From: Halanaerobiales bacterium | GTDB taxonomy: Bacteria; Bacillota; Halanaerobiia; Halanaerobiales; DTU029 | Length of the DNA: 64,000 nucleotides | Direction: 5' to 3' | NCBI GenBank assembly: GCA_022360715.1 | Contig: JAKSCG010000029.1 | Coordinates: forward strand, 1-64,000 | Part shown: piece after piece, positions 27,502-37,361 of the stretch | How the letters are laid out: every line of letters starts with the position of its first letter | Position numbering within the stretch: the stretch's first letter is position 1 | The notes under the pieces: model-generated | What the model saw: only the letters and a program-made list of their open reading frames with translations | The model's database searches: none | Told to the model about the DNA's origin: nothing | Translations under genes and position numbers: made by a program

Positions 27502-28433
27502 CCCACCTCATTCTGAATAATTTCCAAATAAACATCTTCTAATGTATTATTAACCTCTTTAATTTCATTAATATGTATTTGTTTATTAAGAAGCTCTTGA
27601 ATAAAAGAATTTAAGTAAACTTTATCTTTCAGCTCAATTATAAAATTATTATTATCCTTCCAATACATTTTTTTTAAATACTCATTTTTTCTAATTTTTT
27701 GTTCAGTTTTAACTTGACTATTTTTCTCTAAAAGATTAATTAAGAAGATTTTTTTGGAATGTGCTTTTTTAAGATTACTTACATAGTCATGTTTTATGAT
27801 ATAACCGTTTTTAATAATAGCAACTTTTGAGCAAAGCCTTTCCACATCATGTAGATTATGAGAGGTAAGGAAAATAGTCATTTGTCTTTCTTTATTTACT
27901 TCAATAAGAAGATCAGTAATCATTTTGTGAGACTCAGGGTCTAAACCATTTAAAGGCTCATCCATTATTAGTATTGATGGATTACAAATAATTGCTCCAG
28001 CAATCGCCACTCTCTGCTTCATTCCTTTAGAAAACTCCCTGATTCTATCATCTTTTCTTTCCCATAGGTCAACAAAACTAAGCAGTTCCTTTATTTTATT
28101 TGTGTTTTTAAATCCATAAGTTATCTGACTGTATAATTCTAAATTCTCTAATGGGCTTAACTCATCGTACAAAGCATGATAGTCAAGAATTACCCCTATT
28201 TTTTTGCTTATTTTACTAAATTCACTAATTGGGTTAACCCCATTTACTTTAATTACTCCTTTAGATGGTTTTATAATACCTAACACTAACATAATTAATG
28301 TAGTTTTGCCAGCTCCGTTGGGGCCAATCAAGCCAAAAAATTCTCCCTTTTCAATTCCTAATGTTATATCATTTAAAGCAGTAAGCTTTCCGTATTTTTT
28401 ACTTAGATTATCTATGTAGATAGAGTATTTCAT
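27498..28433 (-). CDS. ABC-2 type ATP-binding subunit
   Basis: About 311 residues with Walker A GPNGAGKTT near residue 40, signature EFSKGMKQR near 135, Walker B SILIMDEPLNGLDP near 155, and the H-loop SHN. The C-terminal extension typical of ABC-2 exporters runs from about residue 215. The ATG at 28433 (MKYSIYIDN) is preferred because GGAG lies about 11 bases upstream. The ATG at 28454 lacks a site. It pairs with the overlapping permease gene. Confidence 0.9.
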   Translation of the reverse strand: MKYSIYIDNLSKKYGKLTALNDITLGIEKGEFFGLIGPNGAGKTTLIMLVLGIIKPSKGVIKVNGVNPISEFSKISKKIGVILDYHALYDELSPLENLELYSQITYGFKNTNKIKELLSFVDLWERKDDRIREFSKGMKQRVAIAGAIICNPSILIMDEPLNGLDPESHKMITDLLIEVNKERQMTIFLTSHNLHDVERLCSKVAIIKNGYIIKHDYVSNLKKAHSKKIFLINLLEKNSQVKTEQKIRKNEYLKKMYWKDNNNFIIELKDKVYLNSFIQELLNKQIHINEIKEVNNTLEDVYLEIIQNEVG

Positions 28434-28454
28434 TTTTTTATTTTCTCCTTTCAT

Positions 28455-28833
28455 AACCGTGTTCCTTCAAAACATTATATATAAATGTAGATGTTTTGCT
28501 TGCCATTATTTGATGGAGCTTTCATCCACCTTATTGTTTAAGATCTTAATCTGTAATTCCGCACTTTGTTTTATATATTCTTAATTTAGAGTGTTTTTCC
28601 TTCTTAATCTTATAGTACTTATTTTATAATAAGTTACTATTTTTAATTACACAATGTTTTTATTTCCTTCTCTCTTCAGCCTGTTTTACTGCTTCAGTGT
28701 AAAGCTTTAATTCCGCATCATATATTGGAGATTAACCCTATTAATAATGCGCGGTAGTCTTGCTTTATTCTCAATCTTGTGATACTATTTACTAAAAATT
28801 AAATTAGTAATATCTGTTTAGGGAGGCACTCAA
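28455..28833. other. Intergenic region with possible decayed coding fragments
   Basis: 379 bases between the AT-rich exporter and argS. On the minus strand, 28731-28660 reads as 23 codons ending in a stop (…YDAELKLYTEAVKQAEERRK) and 28580-28506 reads as 24 codons ending in a stop (…QSAELQIKILNNKVDESS…). Both look like C-termini of charged helical proteins and share AEL, but neither has a start or ribosome binding site. No hairpin terminator or clear T-box was seen before argS. Only the GGGAGG ribosome binding site of argS is secure. Confidence 0.35.
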
Positions 28834-30531
28834 ATGATCGATTTCAAGGAAAAGGTGGCTGAACTGGTTGCTGCCAATATCAATATCAAAAAAGAAGAAG
28901 TAATTCCGTTAATTGAAATACCACCTCAGGAAGATTTAGGAGATTATGCCCTTCCCTGTTTCCAGTTTGCCAGGACTTTGCGTAAAGCACCCCAGTTGAT
29001 TGCCGAAGAACTGGTTGCTGTGATTAACCAAGGTGATTATTTTGCTGAGGTAAAAAATGTAGGTCCTTATCTTAACTTTTTTATCAAAAGAGAACTACTG
29101 GCCAAAACGGTATTGGAGGCAGTTCTTTCCGCTAAAGATAACTTCGGCTCTTCCCGACTGGGTGCAGGAAAAAATGTAGTTATTGATTTTTCTTCGCCTA
29201 ATATAGCTAAGCCTTTTCATGTCGGCCATCTCCGCTCTACCGTTATTGGAAATTCTTTGTACAGAATAAATCAATTTCTGGGTTATCATTGTATCGGGAT
29301 TAACCATTTGGGGGACTGGGGTACTCAGTTTGGCAAATTGATTGCTGCTTATCAACTCTGGGGTAATGAGCAAGAAATCAAAGCAGAACCGATCCCGGCC
29401 TTATTGAAGCTTTATGTTAAATTCCATCAGGAGGCGGAGAATAATCTCGAACTGGAGGAAAAGGGCCGTCAGTGTTTTAAAAGACTGGAAGAAGGTGATC
29501 ATGAAGCCGCAAAACTCTGGGAATGGTTTGTTGAGTTGAGTTTAACTGAATTTAATAAAATTTATCAGTTACTTAATGTTCATTTTGACTATAATACCGG
29601 CGAGAGTTTTTATAATGATAAAATGGATGGTATTGTTCAACTGCTCCAGGAAAAAAAGCTCTTAAAAAAAAGTGAGGGGGCCTATGTTGTTGACCTTGAC
29701 GAATATGAAATGCCTCCTTGTCTAATTCTGAAGAGTGATGGGGCTACCCTTTATCCGACCAGAGATATCACGGCTGCCATCTACCGTAAAGAAAACTATC
29801 ATTTTGCCAAAGCACTTTATGTCACTGATTATTCCCAAAACCTCCATTTTGCTCAATGGTTTAAAGTTATTGAGCTCCTCGGTTTTGATTGGTCGGATCA
29901 GCTTGAACATGTCCCTTTCGGTCGCGTCAGTACTGAAGAAGGGGCCTTAAAAACCCGCAAGGGTAATGTAATCTTTTTAAAAGACCTGTTAAACAAAGCA
30001 ATTGAAAAAGCCAGAAAAATTATCGAAGAAAACAATTCCACTTTAGAAAATAAAGATGAGATCGCGGCAATGGTTGGGATTGGAGCCGTTATCTTTAATG
30101 ATTTAAGCAATTCCAAGATAAAAGATATAGTATTTAACTGGGAGCGAATGCTTAGTTTTGACGGAGAAACCGGTCCCTATGTTCAGTATACTCATGCCCG
30201 CGCAAATAGTGTTTTAAAAAAGGGCCAGTCCCAGAGCCGCCCACTGGATGATTACTCAGCCTTAACCAGTGATGAGGCTTTTGCCGTCTTGAAATTACTC
30301 TATACTTTTCCGGCAACAGTGCGCAAAGCCGCTGACCGAAATGAGCCTTTCTTTATTACAAGGCAGATCGTTGAACTGGCCCAGGCCTTTAATAAATTTT
30401 ATCATCAGTATCCCATCTTAGTTGACGAGGTAGACTTAAGGGAAAGCAGACTTCTGCTGGTTTTGGCCGTCAAGACGGTACTCAAGACCGGCTTATACCT
30501 GCTAGGGATTCAAGCACCGGAAAGAATGTAA
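28834..30531 (+). CDS. argS: Arginyl-tRNA synthetase
   Basis: Class I synthetase of 565 residues that charges tRNA-Arg. Visible are the N-terminal additional domain, the HIGH-type motif KPFHVGHLRSTVIGN near residue 128, and an ALKTRKGNVI segment near residue 370 standing where KMSKS usually is. That relaxed form is usual in bacterial ArgRS. The C-terminal DALR-type domain ends in LLGIQAPERM, the typical last residues. ATG start six bases after GGGAGG. Single gene followed by a hairpin shared with the convergent pepV. Confidence 0.97.
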   Translation: MIDFKEKVAELVAANINIKKEEVIPLIEIPPQEDLGDYALPCFQFARTLRKAPQLIAEELVAVINQGDYFAEVKNVGPYLNFFIKRELLAKTVLEAVLSAKDNFGSSRLGAGKNVVIDFSSPNIAKPFHVGHLRSTVIGNSLYRINQFLGYHCIGINHLGDWGTQFGKLIAAYQLWGNEQEIKAEPIPALLKLYVKFHQEAENNLELEEKGRQCFKRLEEGDHEAAKLWEWFVELSLTEFNKIYQLLNVHFDYNTGESFYNDKMDGIVQLLQEKKLLKKSEGAYVVDLDEYEMPPCLILKSDGATLYPTRDITAAIYRKENYHFAKALYVTDYSQNLHFAQWFKVIELLGFDWSDQLEHVPFGRVSTEEGALKTRKGNVIFLKDLLNKAIEKARKIIEENNSTLENKDEIAAMVGIGAVIFNDLSNSKIKDIVFNWERMLSFDGETGPYVQYTHARANSVLKKGQSQSRPLDDYSALTSDEAFAVLKLLYTFPATVRKAADRNEPFFITRQIVELAQAFNKFYHQYPILVDEVDLRESRLLLVLAVKTVLKTGLYLLGIQAPERM

Positions 30532-30544
30532 TCGAAGCCCTAAA

Positions 30545-30574
30545 CAGAACCCGATCCGGATGGATCGGGTTCTG
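30545..30574. terminator. Bidirectional hairpin between argS and pepV
   Basis: Perfect 13-bp arms (30545-30557 and 30562-30574) with a four-base GGAT loop between the two convergent genes. The T runs on both sides are short, so it is a strong hairpin but a moderate terminator. Confidence 0.6.
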
Positions 30575-30577
30575 CTG

Positions 30578-31972
30578 TTAATTAGCCAGTTCCAGGATGG
30601 CATTGGCAATAATCTTTGTATTTAAAATTAAATCATCGATCCCGATATATTCATCTTTCTGATGAGCCAGTTCCGGTTGACCGGGGAATAAAGGACCGAA
30701 AGCAACGGCTTTATCAATTACCCGGGCATAGGTCCCGCCCCCGATTGCGATAGCTTCACGCTGATCATTGGTAAATTCCCGGTATACTTGCATTAGTTTA
30801 GTGACAAGCGGGTTATCTTTTTCTACATATAAAGGCTTTTTATCCTCTTTTTCTTCGATCTTAATTCCGGTCTGGTCAAGTTCCTGGCTAATTCTTTGAT
30901 ATACTTCTTTGCTATCCAGGGTGACCGGATAACGGATATTGATCAGTAGTTCAGCCTTGCTTTGATCGACTTCAATCACCCCAACATTAAAAATCAGCTG
31001 ACCGGAGATCTCATCACTGAGAGCACAGCCGATTGATTCGCCATAATATTCCATCCCGATTTTATCACAATAAAATTTGATCAACCGCCCCGGCTGGTTC
31101 TTTATCTCTAGCCGGTTTAAAAATAACATTAACTGGGAAATAGCGTTTTTTCCGTCTGCCGGGAGACTGCCATGGGCCGAAACACCGTGTGATTCAATTT
31201 TAATTGTCGCACCGTCTTCCAGTAATTCCAGTTGATAGCCGGTTTCAGCAGTAAATTCGCTTAGCTTAACTTTAATCAACTCCGGATCATTGCTGTGGAT
31301 AACAGCTTCACAGTAATCCGGCACCATATTGGGGGCATTACCCCCCTTAATTGATTTGATTTCAATCCCGTCGGATTTCTCCGGAGAAAATTCTTGGTGC
31401 AGTTTAAAGATCATAATCCCTTTTTCGGCGAAGATTACCGGATATTCAGCATCAGGGCTAAAGGCTACCGTTGGTTTTTCTTCATGCTGAAAATAGTATT
31501 CAAGACCTTGCCAGCCACTTTCCTCGTCGGTTCCCAAAATTAGCCGGATTCTTTTTTGCGGTTGATACCCACAGTCCTGGATCGCTTTCAGCGCATAGAG
31601 AGCAGCTACCGCCGGTCCTTTATTATCGATCGTTCCCCGTCCATAGATTTTACCGTCATGGATCTCGCCACCATAGGGAGGGTATGTCCAGTTCTTACCT
31701 TCCGGAACCACATCAAGGTGACATAATACCCCGACTAACTCCTCTCCCTCACCAACTTCAACATGAGCGGCATATCCGTCTACATTTTTAGTTTTAAGAT
31801 TCAGTAAACCGGCAATCTGCAAAGCCGTCTCCAAGGCCTCATTAACCCCCGGGCCAAAGGGCATCCCCTCTTCAGCTTCCATTTCAACACTTTTTGCCTG
31901 GATTAACTTTTGGGTAGATTTAACAATATCGTCTTTCAGTTGATCAATCCGTTGATTTAAATCCTCTCTCAT
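30578..31972 (-). CDS. pepV: Dipeptidase PepV
   Basis: M20-family zinc dipeptidase, about 464 residues. The metal-binding motifs are CHLDVVPEG near residue 81 and GRGTIDNKGP near 111, then TDEESGW near 145 and a late GGGTYAR near 433. It cleaves cytosolic dipeptides, including those with unusual N-termini. The ATG at 31972 follows AAAGGA by nine bases. Two earlier in-frame starts (ATG at 31981, TTG at 31993) sit within or before that site. It directly follows pepF, so the two form a peptidase unit. Confidence 0.94.
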   Translation of the reverse strand: MREDLNQRIDQLKDDIVKSTQKLIQAKSVEMEAEEGMPFGPGVNEALETALQIAGLLNLKTKNVDGYAAHVEVGEGEELVGVLCHLDVVPEGKNWTYPPYGGEIHDGKIYGRGTIDNKGPAVAALYALKAIQDCGYQPQKRIRLILGTDEESGWQGLEYYFQHEEKPTVAFSPDAEYPVIFAEKGIMIFKLHQEFSPEKSDGIEIKSIKGGNAPNMVPDYCEAVIHSNDPELIKVKLSEFTAETGYQLELLEDGATIKIESHGVSAHGSLPADGKNAISQLMLFLNRLEIKNQPGRLIKFYCDKIGMEYYGESIGCALSDEISGQLIFNVGVIEVDQSKAELLINIRYPVTLDSKEVYQRISQELDQTGIKIEEKEDKKPLYVEKDNPLVTKLMQVYREFTNDQREAIAIGGGTYARVIDKAVAFGPLFPGQPELAHQKDEYIGIDDLILNTKIIANAILELAN

Positions 31973-32020
31973 TAAGATCATTCCTTTCCTCAAAAATAAA
32001 AAGATCGTAAAAACAGTTTA

Positions 32021-33817
32021 TTAACTCAATTCTTCCAGCCGGTCAACATATTCCCGGAAAGTGCCAATTGCTTCTTCGATCGGAGTCGGGTCGGTCATAT
32101 CGACCCCGGCCTTTTTTAAAAGGTTAATCGGATAATCTTTATCTCCGCTCTTTAAGAAATCCAGATACTTGGTCAAACTCTCCGTACCGTCTTCCATTAT
32201 TTTATTGGCCAGAGCGGTTGCCGCCGAAAACCCGGTAGCATATTTATAAACATAAAAATTATAGTAAAAATGGGGTATTCTGGCCCATTCCAGCTCGATT
32301 TGCTGATCAAGCACTATGTCCGGCCCATAATAGATTTGATTCAACTGGCGGTATTTTTCCTTTAAATTTTCCGGAGTAAGGGGTATCCCCTTTTCTACTT
32401 CCTCATGGATAATCTTTTCAAATTCGGCAAACATGGTCTGACGGAAAACCGTCCCCCGGAACTGCTCCAGATAGTGATTAATCAAATATCTTTGTTTGGC
32501 CTTATCATCGGTGTTTTCCAACAAATAATTGTTTAACAGGGTCTCATTCAGAGTCGAAGCAACTTCGGCGACAAAAATCTTATAATTGGAGTAAACAAAG
32601 GGCTGATTGTTATTAGCATAAAATGTGTGCAGGGCATGACCCATTTCGTGGGCCAGCGTGAAAAGATTATCGAGATTATCGGTATAATTTAATAAAACAT
32701 AGGGATGAACTCCATAGCAACCGGAAGAATAAGCCCCGGATCTTTTACCCTTATTCTCATAAACATCGATCCAGCCGGAATCAAAACCCTCTTTCAGGTT
32801 AGATATGTACTCATCTCCCAACGGTTTTAAGCCTTTACAGATAATCTCTTTTGCTTCATTAAAAGGTATTTTCATTTCAATTTCTTTAACCAGTGGGGCA
32901 TAGATATCATACATACGGAGCTGGTCCAGGCCCAGAATCTTTTTGCGCAGAGCAATATAACGGTACATCGGATCGAGATTGTCTTTAACAGTGGAAATCA
33001 GGTTATTATAAACCTGGAGCGGGATATTATCATCATCCAGGGCAGCTTCCAGTGCTGAGTCATAATTCCTGGCCCTGGCGTAAAAGACATGGCTTTTAAT
33101 GTTTGTACTTAAGGTAGTAGCAAATGTGTTGATATAATCATTATACTTACTGTAAAGGGCCTGAAAAGCATCTTTACGAACCCGGCGCTCATTACTTTGC
33201 ATCAGGTTTATATAACGACCGTGGGTAACCCGGATCTCTTCCCCTGATCCATCCTTAATCGTGGGAAAAACCAGGTCGGCATTATTTAGCATACTAAAAA
33301 TATTAGCCGGACCCTGTGTTACATCACCAACCATGGCCAGGATCCGTTCTTCTTCAGCCGAAAGATAATGGTCTTTTTGCCGGAGGATGTTAGCCAATAG
33401 ATGTCTATATAGTTCTAATCGCTGGTTAGTCTTAATATAATCATTAACTTTCTCATCAGTTAAGGTTAATATTTCCGGAACCATAAAAGAAGTGACACTA
33501 CTGACTTGATTAGATAGCTGTTGGGCCCGGTCGTAAATTGCCTGGTACTTTTGTTCTAAAGTATTCTCATCCTTACGTAAATGGGCATAAACATACAAAC
33601 GGCTGACTACTTGTTGGATTTCCATGATCAGTTCCAGACCGGCCAGCAGATTATCGGCCGATTCGGCTAATTTCCCTTGGAAGTCCGTAACTTGCTGGAG
33701 TTGTGACTCCACCTGCTGGAAATCATCTTCCCAACCCTGTTCTGTTTGATAAATAGCTTGAACATCCCATTTAAACCTTTCATCAAGCTCATTCCGTAAC
33801 GGTAGTTCTTTAACCAA
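32021..33817 (-). CDS. pepF: Oligoendopeptidase F
   Basis: M3B zinc metallopeptidase, 598 residues, cleaving cytosolic peptides of roughly 7-17 residues. The zinc motif HEMGHALHTFY lies near residue 385 and the third ligand is the glutamate in VAEVASTLNE about 25 residues later. The start is a TTG at 33817 seven bases after AGGTGA. The gene lies downstream of the FAD enzyme and upstream of pepV. A second M3-type gene occurs at 53.9-55.7 kb, and the two are not close copies. Confidence 0.96.
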   Translation of the reverse strand: MVKELPLRNELDERFKWDVQAIYQTEQGWEDDFQQVESQLQQVTDFQGKLAESADNLLAGLELIMEIQQVVSRLYVYAHLRKDENTLEQKYQAIYDRAQQLSNQVSSVTSFMVPEILTLTDEKVNDYIKTNQRLELYRHLLANILRQKDHYLSAEEERILAMVGDVTQGPANIFSMLNNADLVFPTIKDGSGEEIRVTHGRYINLMQSNERRVRKDAFQALYSKYNDYINTFATTLSTNIKSHVFYARARNYDSALEAALDDDNIPLQVYNNLISTVKDNLDPMYRYIALRKKILGLDQLRMYDIYAPLVKEIEMKIPFNEAKEIICKGLKPLGDEYISNLKEGFDSGWIDVYENKGKRSGAYSSGCYGVHPYVLLNYTDNLDNLFTLAHEMGHALHTFYANNNQPFVYSNYKIFVAEVASTLNETLLNNYLLENTDDKAKQRYLINHYLEQFRGTVFRQTMFAEFEKIIHEEVEKGIPLTPENLKEKYRQLNQIYYGPDIVLDQQIELEWARIPHFYYNFYVYKYATGFSAATALANKIMEDGTESLTKYLDFLKSGDKDYPINLLKKAGVDMTDPTPIEEAIGTFREYVDRLEELS

Positions 33818-33919
33818 GATAATTTCACCTCACCATTTTATTTTATATATTTCGGGCCAGTACTCCTATTAATATTATCCTCAGTTCCAGCCAACTTATC
33901 CTTTGATCAGCCTAAAGTT

Positions 33920-35764
33920 TTACTCCCCTTCATCCCGGTAGAGTCTCAGTTTTCCGGGCAATGGATATTTCTGGAGGAAGGAAGTGAGCAAGATATAGGC
34001 CTCTCTTCTCTGTAAAAGACGGTCAGTCGGGACTAGTTCCCGGAATAAATCCGGAATCAAATCATGGTTAAGGGCCGTTTGATAATACTCTTCCACTTGG
34101 AGCTCACTAACCCTTTTACTAATCGCGACCAGTAAAAGTAGGGCAGCCTGGTCACGGGACAGGGGCACCTCTGCACTCATACTTTCCAAACCGCCGGGAA
34201 CCCACTCATATAAAATTGGGGTCTCTCTACCCTTTAAACCCTTGACCAGCAAATGGGCAAATTCTCTTTCGGTAAGCTCAGCATTAAGTCGAAAATCGTT
34301 ATCATAGCCACCAATAACTAAACCCCAGGAGAGCAACTCTTTAAGATAAGGTAAAACTTCCTGGTCTTCAATTAATGGGCGGTTTTTATGATCGATTTGG
34401 CTGATCAGACGATCAATACCGAGTTTTTGCTGAATTGTGGCAATCAACTGTCGGTTGTTGACGATATCCCGTACCGGGATATTCTCCTTAATTGAAATTG
34501 CTGAAGCAAGGGCCGCTGCTTCCCCGGCCGTCATCCCGGTAGGCAAAACCCGGGCACTGGCGGCAGCCAGTGAACTATACCCACCACTGCGTCCAACAAC
34601 TAGTAAATTATCAGTATTAAGAGCAATCAGTGAACGCAAGGGAATTCCGTATAAATAGGGATTAAAAAGGACAAAACCGTTGTATTCCCGTGTTGAAGCT
34701 TGATAATCGAGGGGATAAGAGGACAAAGCGATTGTATCAGCAAAAATTCTATTATCAAATAGGTCTTTGACACACAGCTGATAATCAGTAAGAATATGCC
34801 TGCTTTCCCGCACATACAACTCTTCAGGAAAAGACAAGAGTTCTGCCTCGGCAAAACCCCGCAGGTTTTTTTGCAGGAAGGCTAAAACATGTCTTGCTTC
34901 TTCCTGTCCCCACTGATATGCTCGCTTCAGCTCTTCACGATTAAGTGGATCGGTATTAAAGATTAACATCGAGTTTATGTATACTTCCTTGGTCGCCCCA
35001 TCCCCTTCAATCACTATATTTAAACCACGCAGTTTAATATTGGGGTTTTTTGCTTGATATAGCTGGCCGATTTTGACAAACCCCCAGGCATGGTCATGAT
35101 TAATATAGGAAGGACCATAACGGTTAGCTTTGACATCAATCGCTAGTTCTTGCCAGTCAATATTACCCAGATGAAGCACCAGGGTAACCGCCATATGTCT
35201 TTCCGGCAGCCCGATATCTGCTCCGCCCACAAAATGAGGGACACCGGCCTGTGCTGCCAGATAGCCGTCCTGACTGGCATCAATGATCTGGGCAAAGGAA
35301 ATAGCCTGAGGGGAATTATTCTGCTCCAGTACCAGATCGGTAAGCTGGCCTTCTTTCCGGTTGACCGACAATAATTGGGCTGATGAATAAACCGTTAAAT
35401 TACTTTCATCGGCTAACATCCTGTTAAATACTTCAGTGGCCTGTTTAATCGAAAAAGGAATACTATTCCCGACTTTTTGATGCCATTCGGCAAAAAGACC
35501 CTTGTTTAAATTGCCCCCGTTCGGCCCATAATTTAGGTCTAAATAATTTAAACCCCCGTAGGTCATTAAGCCACCCGGCTCTTGTCGCTCCATGATCAGC
35601 AGGGTTTTTATTCCTTCCCGAGCGGCAGTAATTGCGGCCATAACCCCTTCCGGTTCACCACCATATACCACCAAAGGGAAGTACTCTTCTCCGTAAACCG
35701 GTAAATTGAGCATAAACAACAGGATTAAAAAAAGATAAATAATCTGGCTAAATGATCGCTTCAT
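33920..35764 (-). CDS. Exported FAD-dependent oxidoreductase with SLH-like repeats
   Basis: 614 residues. The signal peptide begins KRSFSQIIYLFLILLFML with a likely cut after PVYG. The FAD-binding start VVYGGEPEGVMAAITAAREG is at residues 32-51, and the FAD_oxidored-type core runs to about 450, with LVVGRSGGYSSLAAASARV near 390. The last 150 residues look like S-layer-homology repeats (LKELLSWGLVIGGYDNDFR, then a second weaker one). The protein is probably outside the membrane and attached to the cell wall. Substrate unknown. ATG start with AGGAGG. It follows asnS by 15 bp, which may be chance co-transcription. Confidence 0.75.
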   Translation of the reverse strand: MKRSFSQIIYLFLILLFMLNLPVYGEEYFPLVVYGGEPEGVMAAITAAREGIKTLLIMERQEPGGLMTYGGLNYLDLNYGPNGGNLNKGLFAEWHQKVGNSIPFSIKQATEVFNRMLADESNLTVYSSAQLLSVNRKEGQLTDLVLEQNNSPQAISFAQIIDASQDGYLAAQAGVPHFVGGADIGLPERHMAVTLVLHLGNIDWQELAIDVKANRYGPSYINHDHAWGFVKIGQLYQAKNPNIKLRGLNIVIEGDGATKEVYINSMLIFNTDPLNREELKRAYQWGQEEARHVLAFLQKNLRGFAEAELLSFPEELYVRESRHILTDYQLCVKDLFDNRIFADTIALSSYPLDYQASTREYNGFVLFNPYLYGIPLRSLIALNTDNLLVVGRSGGYSSLAAASARVLPTGMTAGEAAALASAISIKENIPVRDIVNNRQLIATIQQKLGIDRLISQIDHKNRPLIEDQEVLPYLKELLSWGLVIGGYDNDFRLNAELTEREFAHLLVKGLKGRETPILYEWVPGGLESMSAEVPLSRDQAALLLLVAISKRVSELQVEEYYQTALNHDLIPDLFRELVPTDRLLQRREAYILLTSFLQKYPLPGKLRLYRDEGE

Positions 35765-35779
35765 CTTAACCTCCTTGTC

Positions 35780-37168
35780 CTAGAACCGGGCATTGCCGGG
35801 GGTACGGGGAAATGGGATTACATCACGGATATTACCCATGCCGGATAAATACATCAGGAGCCGCTCAAAACCCAAGCCAAAACCGGAATGGGGCACTGTA
35901 CCGTATTTTCGAATATCCAGAAACCACTGGTATTTATCAATATCCATCCCGGCCTCTTTCATTCTGTTTAATAAAAGATCATACCTTTCTTCCCGTTGGC
36001 TTCCGCCAATAATTTCACCCACTTGCGGGACCAGACAATCTACCGCCGCAACAGTTTTCTGGTCATCATTTAAACGCATATAAAATGCTTTAATATCTTT
36101 GGGATAGTCGGTAACCATGATCGGCCTTTTAAAATATTGCTCGGTCAGGTATCTTTCATGCTCAGATTGGAGGTCACAGCCCCAACTGATCGGAAACTCA
36201 AATTTTTGCTTAGCCTTTTCCAGGATCGCTATCGCCTCACTATAGCTGATCTGTCCAAATTCGGCATTGATAATCCCCTCCAGCGTTTTAATCCGACCCT
36301 GATCAATCCATTTATTAAAAAATTCCATCTCCTCTCCGGCCTCTTCCAGGGCATATTGAAACAGATATTTAATAAATTCTTCCATCAACACCATCATTTC
36401 ATCCAGATTACAAAAAGCCATCTCCGGCTCAATCATCCAAAATTCAGAAGCATGTCGAGATGTATTAGAATTTTCGGCCCGGAACGTTGGCGCAAAAGTA
36501 TAGACATCACCTAGTGAACAGGCCAGCAGCTCCGCCTGAAGCTGACCGCTGACAGTAAGAGCTGCTTCTTCCGAAAAAAAGTCTTGGCTATAATCAACCG
36601 TTCCCCCGTCATTACTTAAGCGGGCCAGGTCCAGGGTAGTAACCCGAAAAAGTTCACCAGCCCCTTCGGCATCACCGGTAGTGATAATCGGGGAGTGGAT
36701 ATACAAAAAACCCCTTTTCTGATAAAATTGATGGATGGCATAAGCCATTTTGCTTCTGAAACGGTTAATCACCCCAAATGTATTGGTTCGGGGTCGGAGA
36801 TGAGCAATCTCCCTTAAAAATTCAAAAGAATGTCTTTTTTTCTGAAGGAGGTAATCAGCCGGGGCTTCACCCAGAATTTCCAGCTCTTCTACTTTCATCT
36901 CAATAGCCTGTTCCCTATTCTCTGTTTTTTCCAGATATCCTTTGATCCTTAGACTTGTTCCGTTATTAATTTGTTCCAGAGGAAATTTATCGGGATTAAG
37001 AATGACCAGCTGAAGATTTTGCAGAGTGCTTCCATCATTAATTTCCATAAAAGCAATATTTCGTGAAGTCCTTTTGGTTCTAACCCAGCCGAGCACTATT
37101 ACATTGGCAAGATCGTCGATTTGATTACTTAAGATCTCTTTAATTTTTTTTCTGGCAAAATAATCCAT
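35780..37168 (-). CDS. asnS: Asparaginyl-tRNA synthetase
   Basis: Class IIb synthetase, 462 residues. The N-terminal OB-fold anticodon-binding domain has VIVLGWVRTKRTSRNIAFM near residue 22. Class II motif 2 reads FRAENSNTSRHASEFWMIEPE (residues about 225-245). Motif 3 is the arginine-containing GLGFERLLMYLSG near residue 435. The asparagine rather than aspartate assignment rests on overall length and the NSNTSRH-type motif 2. ATG start with GGGAGAG. No T-box-like leader was found upstream. Confidence 0.96.
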   Translation of the reverse strand: MDYFARKKIKEILSNQIDDLANVIVLGWVRTKRTSRNIAFMEINDGSTLQNLQLVILNPDKFPLEQINNGTSLRIKGYLEKTENREQAIEMKVEELEILGEAPADYLLQKKRHSFEFLREIAHLRPRTNTFGVINRFRSKMAYAIHQFYQKRGFLYIHSPIITTGDAEGAGELFRVTTLDLARLSNDGGTVDYSQDFFSEEAALTVSGQLQAELLACSLGDVYTFAPTFRAENSNTSRHASEFWMIEPEMAFCNLDEMMVLMEEFIKYLFQYALEEAGEEMEFFNKWIDQGRIKTLEGIINAEFGQISYSEAIAILEKAKQKFEFPISWGCDLQSEHERYLTEQYFKRPIMVTDYPKDIKAFYMRLNDDQKTVAAVDCLVPQVGEIIGGSQREERYDLLLNRMKEAGMDIDKYQWFLDIRKYGTVPHSGFGLGFERLLMYLSGMGNIRDVIPFPRTPGNARF

Positions 37169-37361
37169 AATATTCTCTCCCTTATATTTTCTACTTAATA
37201 TATTTCGGTAAAATTAGTTATTTCCCTGCCTTGCCTTTTATTTTTATATCTATTTTTACCAATATAAGTAAGGTTTATCCCAGCAGCAACCCTTTTATTC
37301 TATTACATATTCTCTAGCTAAAACTAAAAATCCTTTAACTTTGAACTCCTGTTGAAAGCTG
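37169..37361. other. Intergenic region between asnS and cstA
   Basis: 193 bases, AT-rich, with only the asnS ribosome binding site being clear. I saw no confident terminator after cstA, no promoter with proper spacing and no open frame worth calling. Confidence 0.5.

Noticed and set aside
28734-28833. T-box or riboswitch before argS
   Set aside because: No T-box consensus (TGGNACCGCG), specifier stem or terminator hairpin was found. The region before asnS was also checked and is negative.
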